Assembly (NCBI GenBank): GCA_009843785.1
Contig: VYCT01000247.1
Location: forward strand, 1 to 32,407
Length of the DNA stretch: 32,407 nt
DNA from: Candidatus Poribacteria bacterium
GTDB taxonomy: Bacteria; Poribacteria; WGA-4E; WGA-3G
Direction of reading: 5' to 3'
Below the pieces are notes generated by a model. It was given only the letters and a program-made list of their open reading frames with translations. It was not told where the DNA came from and did not search any database. Of this stretch, positions 22,959-31,835 are shown in pieces. Position numbers and translations under genes: made by a program. Position 1 is the stretch's first letter. Every line of letters begins with the position of its first letter.

Positions 22959-23041
22959 GGATTCCCTCCTTGGTTGAAGGACAGCGTTGCGTTCTCACAA
23001 TGATATTATTAATCTGTGGATTTAGAAAGCCTGGTAGCAAG

Positions 23042-23545
23042 TCAAGCCTGCTGGTCTTGATTACGGTGTCGGAACAGGTAAACAATCAGCATGCCTGCCC
23101 CGATACAGACAGAAATATCAGCAACATTAAAAGTGGGCCAAAAGAGCCCTTGACTGGCGATACCGAACTGCAGAAAATCAACAACTTCACCCAAATAGAG
23201 TCGGTCAATGAAATTCCCGACAGCCCCTCCGAGTAAAAAACCTAACGAGACCTGCATCCAACGGCTTTCCCGGAATCGGAGATAGTAGGCGAAAATGAAA
23301 ACCAAAGCGACAATGGTAATGAGAATAAGCAAGACTCTATGCCCGGCGAGTACGCCGAAAGCTGCGCCAGTATTTCTATCGTGCCGAAGGTAGAAAAACC
23401 CGGAGATAACCGGAATTACCTCTGTTATCCGCGTAATATGTTTCTGCACCAACCACTTGGTGCCCCAATCCAGTATCAATACGGGAACGGCTACGTAAAT
23501 CAACAGCATAACATTTTGCCATGCGTTCTTTTCAGGATTTTGCAT
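23042..23545 (-). CDS. lspA: Lipoprotein signal peptidase (signal peptidase II)
   Basis: A 167-residue inner-membrane aspartic protease that removes signal peptides from prolipoproteins. Four membrane helices are visible. Conserved segments are LRHDRNTGAAFG, GGAVGNFIDRLYLGEVVDFL with the first catalytic Asp, and TFNVADISV with the second. ATG at 23545 is preferred over the longer frame beginning at 23623 because it gives family length and has GAGGG before it. It overlaps the IleRS-like gene by 14 bases, reproducing the common ileS-lspA neighbourhood. Confidence 0.95.
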   Translation of the reverse strand: MQNPEKNAWQNVMLLIYVAVPVLILDWGTKWLVQKHITRITEVIPVISGFFYLRHDRNTGAAFGVLAGHRVLLILITIVALVFIFAYYLRFRESRWMQVSLGFLLGGAVGNFIDRLYLGEVVDFLQFGIASQGLFWPTFNVADISVCIGAGMLIVYLFRHRNQDQQA

Positions 23546-26255
23546 CGTATGCCCTCTTGAGCTCCTCCCATTCCACTTTTGCCTTGTCTTTTTCTGCATC
23601 AGAAAGCTGCAAATTTTGTTCAATCAGAGGTGAGTGCGAGTGCCAGTTTCGTTGAAAAATACTATGGTTGCTGGTCATCCGGTCTATAGAGATGTCCCGA
23701 TAGAAATGTTCCGCTAAAAAAGGAGTCACGGGTGCGAATCGTTGTAGAAGTGCAGTCGTTATTTCTAAAAGTATACTTTGTGCTGCCTGTAGGGTTGTCG
23801 TAGGACGGGATTCTATTGCGTCGTTATAAAAGCGCAGATCATCCTGACAGAACTTAGTTAGCATCGTCCATATCTTGTGAAAATTCTCGGTTTGGTAAGC
23901 CTGTTGCACCTCCTGCAGTAGTTGCGCGGTAACGGTTATTAGCAGTGCATCCATAGGCAGCGTTTTGTTAGCAGTAGCGGTACCGCTGGGGACTTCAAGA
24001 TTTGTATGCGTAGGTGCGCTGGCGAACCCTGTCTGCCCCTCGCGTCCGTTGGTGGGGGTCGAATGCTGCGCATCTGTCTCGTTCTGTTCCTTTTCGCTGA
24101 GTTTTTGGGAATCGAGTGAAAACCGGTAGAGACGACTGGCTATACGAGTGAATAGTGCGTGCATCTGATGAAATTGTGTAAAATACCTCTCAGCGATTTT
24201 CTCAAGTTGTTTGTAACTCAACTGTTTCGTTTCAATACCCGGCGATATTGCGACAAGTCGGACCACGTCAGACGGATAGTTGTGAAGAAATGTATCTTCA
24301 ATCTGAATGTCGCCGCCAATTTTGGGTAGCGTTTTAAGCGTTAGTTGTTTAAAGGGCTGACTTTCTTTAACTGGACGACTCCTGCTAAGCGCAGCGGAGA
24401 TGACGCTAATTTCAGCTAACCAATTTGTCCATTGAGAATCGCCAACACTTGTTTGTGGTACAAACATGACACTGGTGTGGCCGCCGAGGGGTTTCTTGAA
24501 ATCCGAGTTGTCAATGACTTGAAGCAGATTGGCAAAATGACTATCAATGAGCGTAGCCTCTTTGCGAAAATCGCTTGAATTACAATTGAGGCAGCGGGTA
24601 TCGGTGGGTAAAAGTTCCTCAATGCTTAATCCGAACCAGAATTCAAAGCTGCGCTGGATAGAATTACGGATTGCATTGAGCGTATTTTTATCAGTGAGAG
24701 GTTCATCACACTGGTCACAGAGCAGGATTGGCAGTGGCATCCCCCACTGGCGTTGTGTCGAAACTTGCAATTCTCCGAAATTAAGGACGATATTACGGAC
24801 GGCGTTCATATGTTTATGCTGGATATCGCCATAATTATCCCAATATTCTTGAGCACTGAGGAGTTGATTGGTGGTATCGTTTTTGGCAATGGAGAACGCC
24901 CATTTTGAACACGGTCGAAAAACGGCTAATTCCTTGCAGCGCGGGCAGTGCGGTGCGTGTATCTCGTCGTCATGCGTTTTTAGGAGGTACCCGTATTTCT
25001 CGAGTTGCGGGACAATAAACCCTTCTGCATCAAAGAGATACAAACCACACAATTGCCCGGCTTCTTCAGTGAATCTCCCGGTTTCGTCGAAAATAGGCAC
25101 TGCATTTATATTTAAGGCTTGGGCGATATCGTAACTGAATTGATGATGGGCGGGGTTTAGCGGGATAACACCGGATTTTAAGAAAGCTGTTGATTTGTCA
25201 GTGGTTTCTGCGATAAGCGTCTCAGGGATGCGCGTAATCTTCAACTCCTTCGATGGAAAGAGCGGGTGTGCTACAGTGTATTGTGCGAGTTCAGCGGCTT
25301 TGATTTCCTTAATAGGTTTCGGTTCAGGCTGCCCATTTGTAAGATGCTTAGAAAAGTATTCAAACTGTGGCTCAGCAAAAAGGAGATATTCTGCCCCATA
25401 CTTCGTGAGTAGATAGGTCGTCTCGTCAGCGATCCCGATTTCGACGGTACCGGCTATCTCCCAGAGGTGTCGCATCCGGATGCAAAAAGAGACATCAATA
25501 CCAAATTCCTCCAACCCGAAATTGAAAGGAAACTTCACGTAGCCGTTCAATGCGTGTGTAGATGCTTGTAGGAGATTTGTTTCATTGAGTGGGGCTGTGC
25601 ACTTAGGACACCATGGGCTGAGTTGCGGTAGGTCATGCAGGTAATTGGAATCGCGTAGTCGGCTGATAAGTGCAATGAGTCTTGCTTCCTGCCGTGATTC
25701 AAGCGTTTTTTGAGAAGCGTCCCAATCCGCAAAGATACCGAGTCGATAAAACTTCTGTTTTTGGATTTCTAATTCCTGTTTGTGTCGTTTGCGACATCGC
25801 TTGCGAAGCACAGAGAGTTTGATCGGTGCTTTAGATTTTGACTCTGTGATAAACTCTGCGATAATGCGTTCCTCAATCCAAAGCGGATAGGTTTCCCATG
25901 TAGGTACGTATGTAACCTGATGTCCCTGCATCAAGGCTGCTTTGAGGAAGACATCTTGGTATATTTTTCTACAAAGCGTGTCAAGTGTGAGTGCGTGAAA
26001 AGAAGTGGGGGTTTCCCGCAGGACATAGGTTTCGGCTTGGGGGGCGTGGTGTGGCTGCGCCGGTTTTACATTTGGCGCGGTGCGCGGTGCAGTATTTGAT
26101 TTTTTCTTCGCGAGGGGGAAAACATTGGCGTTTGCCCAAACATCCAGGACGGCTTTGTGATCGCTCATGTCCGTTAACTGGAATCCCTTTTTCGGTTTCT
26201 CGGTTTTACCCCGTCTACGCGTTGTGCTTTTTGCAGGGGAACTTTGTTTTTTCAT
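23532..26255 (-). CDS. Isoleucyl-tRNA synthetase-like protein lacking catalytic and editing motifs
   Basis: A 907-residue frame without interruption aligns along the IleRS fold. Recognisable are VTYVPTWETYPLWIE (normally YVPGWDCHGLPIE), a zinc pair WCPKCTAPLNE near residue 216, NAVPIFDETGRFTEEAGQL (CP1 domain), HCPRCKELAVFRPCSKWAFSI, RQWGMPLPILLCDQC and PSDVVRLVAIS. The HIGH position reads LTLD (about residues 89-92). The KMSKS position reads about TLPKI (residues 642-646). The CP1 editing HGxxD reads AHHQFSY, and the Thr-rich editing loop is lost. An ~50-residue low-complexity insert lies near residue 720. It is therefore unlikely to charge tRNA. It sits in the ileS place before lspA. ATG at 26255 is preferred over a GTG at 26282. 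Its role is unknown. Confidence 0.85.
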   Translation of the reverse strand: MKKQSSPAKSTTRRRGKTEKPKKGFQLTDMSDHKAVLDVWANANVFPLAKKKSNTAPRTAPNVKPAQPHHAPQAETYVLRETPTSFHALTLDTLCRKIYQDVFLKAALMQGHQVTYVPTWETYPLWIEERIIAEFITESKSKAPIKLSVLRKRCRKRHKQELEIQKQKFYRLGIFADWDASQKTLESRQEARLIALISRLRDSNYLHDLPQLSPWCPKCTAPLNETNLLQASTHALNGYVKFPFNFGLEEFGIDVSFCIRMRHLWEIAGTVEIGIADETTYLLTKYGAEYLLFAEPQFEYFSKHLTNGQPEPKPIKEIKAAELAQYTVAHPLFPSKELKITRIPETLIAETTDKSTAFLKSGVIPLNPAHHQFSYDIAQALNINAVPIFDETGRFTEEAGQLCGLYLFDAEGFIVPQLEKYGYLLKTHDDEIHAPHCPRCKELAVFRPCSKWAFSIAKNDTTNQLLSAQEYWDNYGDIQHKHMNAVRNIVLNFGELQVSTQRQWGMPLPILLCDQCDEPLTDKNTLNAIRNSIQRSFEFWFGLSIEELLPTDTRCLNCNSSDFRKEATLIDSHFANLLQVIDNSDFKKPLGGHTSVMFVPQTSVGDSQWTNWLAEISVISAALSRSRPVKESQPFKQLTLKTLPKIGGDIQIEDTFLHNYPSDVVRLVAISPGIETKQLSYKQLEKIAERYFTQFHQMHALFTRIASRLYRFSLDSQKLSEKEQNETDAQHSTPTNGREGQTGFASAPTHTNLEVPSGTATANKTLPMDALLITVTAQLLQEVQQAYQTENFHKIWTMLTKFCQDDLRFYNDAIESRPTTTLQAAQSILLEITTALLQRFAPVTPFLAEHFYRDISIDRMTSNHSIFQRNWHSHSPLIEQNLQLSDAEKDKAKVEWEELKRAYDAKS

Positions 26256-26367
26256 ATTTTCGTACTGTCGTCTTTGAACCACCTATCAGTTTGCGGTGGT
26301 TATGCTTTTCGTGCGAGGCACCTCTGAGTTTTAGCGGATTCAGTGGGTTGGCATCCCTGCTCATTTA

Positions 26368-26637
26368 TCACCGGAGCATCCCTACCAAAATCTGTAACAG
26401 AATAATCAGAATAAAAGGCGAAATGTCAATACCAAAGTTCCGAGACACGGGTTGAAGGGCGTTACGAATCGGGCTTAAAACTGGATCGACGATGCGACTT
26501 GTGAACCAATAGATTTGCCTGATGACCGCATTTTGTGTCCCAAAAACGAACCAAGAAAGCAAGGCGTTTGCAAAAACTATTAATGTATAAATCTCAAGCA
26601 GTCGTGCGATAAACCGAGCGAGGTTGTGTATAGGCAT
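26368..26637 (-). CDS. yggT: YggT family membrane protein
   Basis: An 89-residue protein with two hydrophobic segments: LLEIYTLIVFANALLSWFVF and ISPFILIILLQILVGML. The signature DPVLSPIRNALQP between them identifies the YggT/YlmG family, whose members are linked to membrane or division-site organisation. ATG at 26637 is preferred to an in-frame TTG at 26661. It follows proC and yggS on the same strand, the usual yggS-proC-yggT order. Confidence 0.92.
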   Translation of the reverse strand: MPIHNLARFIARLLEIYTLIVFANALLSWFVFGTQNAVIRQIYWFTSRIVDPVLSPIRNALQPVSRNFGIDISPFILIILLQILVGMLR

Positions 26638-26664
26638 AGTTTCTGTTGTTCTGCGTCCCAATGA

Positions 26665-27477
26665 TTATGCGTCGCCGAGTTCTTTTGCTCGTTCCGTCGC
26701 AGCAAGAATGGCCTCTGTGAGTGTTGCTCTTAAGCCACCGCCTTCTAAGGCGTGAAGTCCAGCAGCGGTTGTTCCGCCAGGGGTCGTAACGCGATTTTTC
26801 AGTACTGCTGGATGTTCTTGTGTTTCGGCTAACATCGTCGCTGCCCCTAACACAGTATGGATTGCGAGTTTTTGGGCATCCGCTCGCGCGATCCCGACAT
26901 GTACCGCTGCATCAGCGAGTGCTTCAATGAAGAGGGCGACATAAGCCGGCCCGCTGCCACTCACCCCTGTGACAGCATCAAGATGGCGTTCCTCCATAAT
27001 TAGAGAAGTGCCGCAGGCGTTGAAAATTTTCTGTGCGATTTCAAGATGTGTCTCATTCGCTACAGTCCCAGGCGTTAGGACTGATATTGCGGCTCCGACC
27101 GCGGCGGAGATGTTTGGCATCACGCGAACAATCGGTGGCGCGGTGTCAAAATAGGTTTCAAGTGCTGTGGTCGTAACACCCGCTGCGATGCTTATGAGCC
27201 ACTGCGGTGCCGATAAATTGCGTGCAATCTGTGGTAGAATATTTGGAACAGCGACGGGTGGTACAGCACAGAAGATCACATCTGTTTTTTTAACCAAACC
27301 AGGAATATCCCCAGCATCGTTGGCACCTTTTTCATTGCAAAGCTGCTCGACGAGGGTGCTATCAAGGTCGGTGACCCAAATGTGTTTTGCGGGGAATACG
27401 ACATCAGCAATACTTCGCGCGACAATGCCGCCCATTTTTCCAACGCCTATTACACCTAATCGAAGGTCTTCTACCAC
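26665..27477 (-). CDS. proC: Pyrroline-5-carboxylate reductase
   Basis: This 270-residue protein matches ProC, the last enzyme of proline synthesis. The Rossmann motif GVIGVGKMGG is at residue 8. Other signatures are CAVPPVAV, RVMPNISAAVGA near residue 118, AVTGVSGSGPAYV near residue 167, and TTPGGTTAAGLHALE near residue 230. The start is GTG at 27477 with CAGGAG 7 bases upstream. It lies 36 bases after yggS. Confidence 0.96.
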   Translation of the reverse strand: MVEDLRLGVIGVGKMGGIVARSIADVVFPAKHIWVTDLDSTLVEQLCNEKGANDAGDIPGLVKKTDVIFCAVPPVAVPNILPQIARNLSAPQWLISIAAGVTTTALETYFDTAPPIVRVMPNISAAVGAAISVLTPGTVANETHLEIAQKIFNACGTSLIMEERHLDAVTGVSGSGPAYVALFIEALADAAVHVGIARADAQKLAIHTVLGAATMLAETQEHPAVLKNRVTTPGGTTAAGLHALEGGGLRATLTEAILAATERAKELGDA

Positions 27478-27513
27478 TTTTTTCTCCTGACGGCACCGAC
27501 GTTGGACGGTCCG

Positions 27514-28245
27514 CTACACACTCATTGAAGGCTCGAAGATTGCCCTACCGATCCGAACGAGATTCGCGCCCTCTTCAATAGCCACCTCAAAATCGTTTGT
27601 CATTCCCATAGAGAGATATTGCATCGTAACCCCAGGGAATTGTTCGGCTTCCGCCTTTTCAGCCAGGGACCTGAGTAAAGCAAAAGCGGGACGGTTTGCG
27701 TCCGGTGAAGGGCTGAACTGCCCCATTGTCATTAACCCGACGATATTTGCTGTCGGATATGCTTGCGCGTCCGCCATAAATGGCAGCAACTCCTCTGCGT
27801 CTAAGCCGTATTTACTTGTCTCACGCGTCGTGTTCACCTGAATGAGCACCTCTATCTGTAGTGCTTGTTCTTCGGCTCGGCGTGCTATTTCTGCTAAAAG
27901 TCGCAAACTGTCAACCGAATGGATCAAGGAAAACATATCCAGTGCGACTTTAACCTTATTCCTTTGCAGATGCCCAATCAGATGCCATCGGCACGTTTTA
28001 GCAGCGGGTATGACGCGGACAGCATCTACAACAGAAGTGACGGCTGCGTACTTTTGCCGCGCTTCTTGAACTCGATTTTCACCGATGTTTGTAGCACCTG
28101 CTGCGAGTGCGGCGTGTATCTCTGGAACTGAACGTCCCTTTGTAACAGCAACGAGTTCGATTGAATCCGGTGTGCGGTTACTCCGTTCCGCTGCGCGGGC
28201 GATACGTTCGGTGATGCTGAAGAGATTATTGGCAATGGAATTCAC
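27514..28245 (-). CDS. yggS: PLP homeostasis protein, YggS family
   Basis: This 243-residue protein is a single-domain alanine-racemase-fold PLP-binding protein. The PLP lysine is in LVAVTKGRS (residue 36). ENRVQEARQKY, WHLIGHLQRNK, IQVNTTRETSKYG, GLMTMG and SMGMTNDFEVAIEEGANLVR complete the family signature. It controls free PLP and amino-acid balance rather than catalysing a known reaction. The start is probably GTG at 28245 with no clear ribosome site. Confidence 0.94.
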   Translation of the reverse strand: MNSIANNLFSITERIARAAERSNRTPDSIELVAVTKGRSVPEIHAALAAGATNIGENRVQEARQKYAAVTSVVDAVRVIPAAKTCRWHLIGHLQRNKVKVALDMFSLIHSVDSLRLLAEIARRAEEQALQIEVLIQVNTTRETSKYGLDAEELLPFMADAQAYPTANIVGLMTMGQFSPSPDANRPAFALLRSLAEKAEAEQFPGVTMQYLSMGMTNDFEVAIEEGANLVRIGRAIFEPSMSV

Positions 28246-28270
28246 TTTTTCGATTGATTAAAAAGGCTCT

Positions 28271-28552
28271 TCAGACTTCGGGATCGTCTACCGATTGCGG
28301 ATCTGGATCTAAGGGTTTGTGTGTTGTACGAAGGAGAATACCAATAACAGCGACTAAGACAGCGACACTAATAATACCGATACCGACTGTTATCGTATAT
28401 GTTGCCTCCGTATAAATCTGCGTAACTTGGGCTGCGCTCTTGCTTTCCTCCAAAGTCTTCTGATACTTGTTAGGATGGCTACCCCCACGCATGATAAAAA
28501 TGAACCCAATAAAACCTATAACAATCGACAACGTTACAAAGAGCGTGCGCAT
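28271..28552 (-). CDS. Small two-helix membrane protein of unknown function
   Basis: A 93-residue protein with two hydrophobic helices: TLFVTLSIVIGFIGFIFIM (about residues 3-21) and TVGIGIISVAVLVAVIGIL (about residues 55-73). A polar region lies between them and the C-terminal tail is acidic (DPDPQSVDDPEV). AAGGAA lies 7 bases before the ATG at 28552. It is 25 bases upstream of yggS on the same strand. The family is not recognised. The 240 bases from 28553 to 28792 are AT-rich with no gene seen apart from the degenerate repeat at 28781-28808. Confidence 0.65.
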   Translation of the reverse strand: MRTLFVTLSIVIGFIGFIFIMRGGSHPNKYQKTLEESKSAAQVTQIYTEATYTITVGIGIISVAVLVAVIGILLRTTHKPLDPDPQSVDDPEV

Positions 28553-28780
28553 TTGCGATTCCTTAGGTATCTATCAAATTGTCATCTAACAACAAGCTTA
28601 AGAGATTATTGGATCTAATAAGCTCAAGCATTTAGGGAAAATAACGCTATAAATTGTCGTGAGGTTACGGCTGCGGGCAGTGTTGGAACGACAGTCGCCC
28701 AATTCATGATATTTGTATATTTAATAATACCATATTTTTTCGAGGAATGCAAATTTTTCGTTAGCAGGTCAGAGGCAATC

Positions 28781-28808
28781 AACTATCAGCAATTAGGTAT
28801 CAGTAGAG
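28781..28808. repeat. Degenerate heptad repeat at the pgeF 3' end
   Basis: Units AACTATC, AGCAATT, AGGTATC, AGTAGAG keep the 7-base register but are diverged from RGTTNTC. The tract overlaps the pgeF stop codon, so the last codons of pgeF appear to derive from the repeat. Confidence 0.5.
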
Positions 28809-29554
28809 AGGTTGAGTTTGATAAATGAGAGCATTCTACCCGTTTGTCCATTCTCGGCCCGATGGGAATAAAAAAGGTCTGTGCGACAGGCGGTACAAAA
28901 TGGTGATACTGAAATAGCGGCGGGGGCTATGCCTACTTCAACCAATTGATTGACGTTAGCCGATTGTAGGTTCAGGTTTGTGCCGCTGGCGACAGTGCTG
29001 CCGAAGTGGTCAGTAAATTGGGTGAGCAGTTCTGTGCTGACGGTATAACAACACTTTTGGATGGATGGCCCTAAATGGATGTGGCAGTTTGTAGCGACTG
29101 TTCCAAATAGTGTCTCCATTCGGGCGAGGGTGTTGACCGCTATTCGTGCAAGCGTGCCCCGCCACCCCGCGTGGGCAATGCCGATCGCGGGCGTTGTAAC
29201 ATCTACTATGAAAATAGGGACACAATCGGCAGTGAAAATGGCTAATGCTACGTCACGTTGTGTAGTGACAAGCGCGTCTGCTTCTGGGGGGAGTGTAGGC
29301 GTTGGCAGTGCTTGGTCAACGACATTAATAACATCGGTGCCGTGAACTTGACGACAGTAGCGCAGATGCGTTAAGCCGGTTTTCTGGAAGAGAATGGCTC
29401 TGTTCGCTGCAACTGCGTTCGGATCATCACCGACATGTTCAGCAAGATTCAGGGAGGCGTAAGGGCTCCGACTGACACCGCCGTGGCGTAGACTCACACC
29501 AGCGGTGACGATACCTGTTGCCTCAAGTTCCTGAATTGCGTGATAGATCTTCAC
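28793..29554 (-). CDS. pgeF: Peptidoglycan editing factor / YfiH-type multicopper-fold protein
   Basis: This 253-residue protein matches YfiH/PgeF (DUF152). Conserved features are SLRHGGVSRSPYASLNL, RYCRQVHGTDV, TADCVPIFI, IAHAGWRGTLARI, the His-Cys pair in LGPSIQKCCYTV, and SPFCTACRTDLFYSHRAENG. E. coli YfiH hydrolyses mis-incorporated L-Ser in peptidoglycan precursors; homologues were also reported as purine nucleoside hydrolases/phosphorylases. The start is GTG at 29554, overlapping the cupin stop (GTGA), so translation is coupled. The C-terminus reaches into a heptad repeat. Confidence 0.93.
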   Translation of the reverse strand: MKIYHAIQELEATGIVTAGVSLRHGGVSRSPYASLNLAEHVGDDPNAVAANRAILFQKTGLTHLRYCRQVHGTDVINVVDQALPTPTLPPEADALVTTQRDVALAIFTADCVPIFIVDVTTPAIGIAHAGWRGTLARIAVNTLARMETLFGTVATNCHIHLGPSIQKCCYTVSTELLTQFTDHFGSTVASGTNLNLQSANVNQLVEVGIAPAAISVSPFCTACRTDLFYSHRAENGQTGRMLSFIKLNLSTDT

Positions 29555-29877
29555 GATTTGTAATCTTCTCTTGGTGGACTAAAGATGTCAAGTGCAACGG
29601 CGGGTTCATCAAAAGCCTTTGCACTGTGCTTGACGTTGGAAGGTATGAGGTACGCATCGCCCTTTTTAAGGGTCTGAGATTCCCCATCGATGGTTAATTC
29701 AAATGTGCCTTCAAGGACCATTCCCATCTGTTCATGCGGGTGGCTATGTTCAGCGACAACACTATGGGGTTTCAAATTAACGAAAGACATCATCAGTTTT
29801 TCGCCGTGAAGGGTGCGGATGCTGGCTCCGTCAAAAACCTTTTTTTCGGGTTGTTCATCAATAACAAAAAACGGCAT
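29551..29877 (-). CDS. Single-domain cupin protein
   Basis: This 108-residue protein has one cupin barrel. Motif 1 is EHSHPHEQMGMVLEGTFEL, with two His and a Gln/Glu metal set, near residue 43. Motif 2 is GDAYLIPSNVKHSA near residue 72, with the third His. Proteins of this size bind a divalent metal and act as small oxygenases, isomerases or sensors; the substrate is unknown. GGAGG lies 11 bases before the ATG at 29877. It overlaps pgeF by 4 bases. Confidence 0.9.
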   Translation of the reverse strand: MPFFVIDEQPEKKVFDGASIRTLHGEKLMMSFVNLKPHSVVAEHSHPHEQMGMVLEGTFELTIDGESQTLKKGDAYLIPSNVKHSAKAFDEPAVALDIFSPPREDYKS

Positions 29878-29948
29878 CGCGTGTGAGTGCCTCCTGTTCT
29901 TTAGTGTTAACGCGGCTTGGCATTTGGTCAGCGATCAGATTTCATTCT

Positions 29949-30722
29949 CTATGGAAACGGCACATCGGGTGTGGCAGGTTCGACGTAAAGCAGCCGCTTA
30001 CAACTTGAGCAGTAGACCTGTTTCTCATACTTCTGTGCTTCCTTGAGCGTCTGCGGTTGAATAGCGATTCGGCAGGTGCTGCAGGTACCGTTTTTGCCTA
30101 AGGCGATAAAACCGTTTTTCACGCGTGCTATGCCAGCTTCGCTTGCCAACTGTGCCTTGACCCATCGATGATATTCATCTCTACGCGCTTTGTCGATTTT
30201 TGGGAGAAACGCTTTCCGCTGTTTTAACTTTTCTTCTCGCTCTGTCTCTAATGCCTGGAGTTCCTGCCGGAATTGTTCGGTCTCAGTAGCAGTTTTTTCC
30301 TTTTCCCGATTTACTTCAACATCCAGTTTTGCGAGTTCTTCTTTCAACCGATCGCTCTCCTCCATGAGCATGAGGATAGCATCTTCGGCTTCACCATCTT
30401 GTTCATCAAGGAATTCGATCTGTCGTTCGAGGGCGGTATAGGCTTCGTTGGATGTGACAGTCCGCTGTTCGTCTTGATATTTTTCGCGTTGCACGGCGTT
30501 CATTTCAATTTCAGCGTTTCTGGCGCGTTGCCCTTTTTCTGCTTCCGCGAGTTCTTCGGATTTTGCTGCGATGTCCGCTTCATATTTAGCAACCTCTGCC
30601 TCTAATTGTTCAATCTGGCGTGGGATCGTTTGAAGTTTTTGTTGGATTGACAAGAGTTCCGAGTCGCGTTCTTGTAATTGGTAAAGTAGCGCGAGTTGTT
30701 GCCGCAAAGACTCATTAGCCAT
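29949..30722 (-). CDS. Coiled-coil protein with C-terminal C4 zinc ribbon
   Basis: This 257-residue protein has a long helical hairpin (about residues 5-185) rich in Glu, Lys and Gln with heptads, ending in a zinc ribbon. The four cysteines are in NGTCSTCRIAI and VYCSSCKRLLY near residues 215 and 240. The layout matches the zf-RING_7/DUF164-like family seen next to housekeeping genes in many bacteria (for example CT398 of Chlamydia). A nucleic-acid or transport-apparatus role has been suggested for relatives; none is certain. The ATG at 30722 overlaps the tatC stop by 8 bases. Confidence 0.9.
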   Translation of the reverse strand: MANESLRQQLALLYQLQERDSELLSIQQKLQTIPRQIEQLEAEVAKYEADIAAKSEELAEAEKGQRARNAEIEMNAVQREKYQDEQRTVTSNEAYTALERQIEFLDEQDGEAEDAILMLMEESDRLKEELAKLDVEVNREKEKTATETEQFRQELQALETEREEKLKQRKAFLPKIDKARRDEYHRWVKAQLASEAGIARVKNGFIALGKNGTCSTCRIAIQPQTLKEAQKYEKQVYCSSCKRLLYVEPATPDVPFP

Positions 30723-31551
30723 ATACTTCTTGCTCCTTTTCGACGAGATAGGCGAAAAAAATGCCGAGTTGATACAAAATAAAGAGTGGTATTGCCATCA
30801 ACAGCATTGACCATGGGTCTGCCGGTGTTAGCAGCGCCGACATCACACAAATACCTAATAAAGCATAGTTCTGCTTTTCACGAAAGCCGCGTGCGTTAAT
30901 CACACCGATACGGGACAGGAATGCCATCACTATCGGTAACTCAAAAGCGATCCCGAAGCCTAAGATTAACTTTGTCACAAGGCTTATATAATTTTCTAAG
31001 TCCCACATATTCGGCATCTCTGGAAACAGTTGCGCGGAGAACTGTAGAACGACCGGTACAACAATAAAGTAGGCGAAAACAGCACCGATGGTGAAAAATG
31101 CGACGATGATCAGAAAAAGCGGTACAGCGAATCGCTTTTCCTCACGATTCAATGCCGGAAAAATGAATGCCCAGACCTGATAAATGATTATCGGCAATGC
31201 GAGCAAAATACCGGCGGTAACGCCCAATTTCAGGAACGCCATGATACCTTCCAAGGGTCCGACTTTCATGAGTATGGCATCGATGCCGGAAGCCCCCCCG
31301 CGCAAAGTGATCGCAAGAAAACCGAATATTGAGCCATCACCGCCGACCGCAGCATCAATAGCATTCGCAATCAGTGTGCTCATAGATGTTCGCAACGGGA
31401 ACATAACAACTTTCTCAATCGGTCTGCTAAAGGATAGACACAACACCGTAAAGCTACCGATTGCGATTGCAGCGATGATAATTCGCCGCCGGAGTTCCTC
31501 AAGATGCTCCCAGAAGGTCATTGCGACATCATTAGATTCCTTGGATTCCAT
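30715..31551 (-). CDS. tatC: Sec-independent protein translocase TatC
   Basis: This 278-residue protein has six membrane helices and binds twin-arginine signals. Recognisable are MTFWEHLEELRRRI at the start, VWAFIFPALNREEKRFA, FGIAFELPIVM and SALLTPADPWSMLLMAIPL. The first external loop is longer than usual: about 50 residues (residues ~50-100, glycine- and isoleucine-rich) separate helix 1 from IMAFLKLG. It follows tatA by 17 bases and is the likely exporter of the PaoA-like Tat substrate. Confidence 0.94.
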   Translation of the reverse strand: MESKESNDVAMTFWEHLEELRRRIIIAAIAIGSFTVLCLSFSRPIEKVVMFPLRTSMSTLIANAIDAAVGGDGSIFGFLAITLRGGASGIDAILMKVGPLEGIMAFLKLGVTAGILLALPIIIYQVWAFIFPALNREEKRFAVPLFLIIVAFFTIGAVFAYFIVVPVVLQFSAQLFPEMPNMWDLENYISLVTKLILGFGIAFELPIVMAFLSRIGVINARGFREKQNYALLGICVMSALLTPADPWSMLLMAIPLFILYQLGIFFAYLVEKEQEVYG

Positions 31552-31568
31552 AGTACGTTCCGCTCGCG

Positions 31569-31787
31569 TTAAGAGGTTTTCGTCGGGGGTTTGATATTCG
31601 GTTCCGGGTCTTTATCAATTTCATCGGCTGCCTTTGTGAGTTCATCTTGGAGCTCGGTGCCGGCACTCTTAAATTCCCGGATCGCTTTCCCGAGCGAACG
31701 CCCCATTTCGGGTAATTTTTGGGGCCCGAAAATGACGAGCGCGATGACAAGGATTATAAATATTTCTATTCCGCCTATTCCGCCCAT
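31569..31787 (-). CDS. tatA: Twin-arginine translocase TatA
   Basis: A 72-residue protein with the TatA/E layout: a short N-terminal helix (IEIFIILVIALVIF), the FGPQKLPEMGRSLGKAIREF hinge and amphipathic helix, and an acidic tail ending PPTKTS. ATG at 31787 is preferred over an in-frame TTG at 31820 because it yields the usual TatA beginning (MGGIGGIEIF) and follows GGGAGG by 10 bases. It is first in the tatA-tatC-zinc-ribbon operon. Confidence 0.93.
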   Translation of the reverse strand: MGGIGGIEIFIILVIALVIFGPQKLPEMGRSLGKAIREFKSAGTELQDELTKAADEIDKDPEPNIKPPTKTS

Positions 31788-31835
31788 GTGTTTGATGCCT
31801 CCCTTAATGATATGTGGCAATTTGCTGCTACCTAA

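Noticed and set aside
23532-26255. Annotation as a working isoleucyl-tRNA synthetase.
   Set aside because: Fold-level similarity is clear, but both class I signature motifs and the editing motif are absent, so a plain ileS label would mislead.
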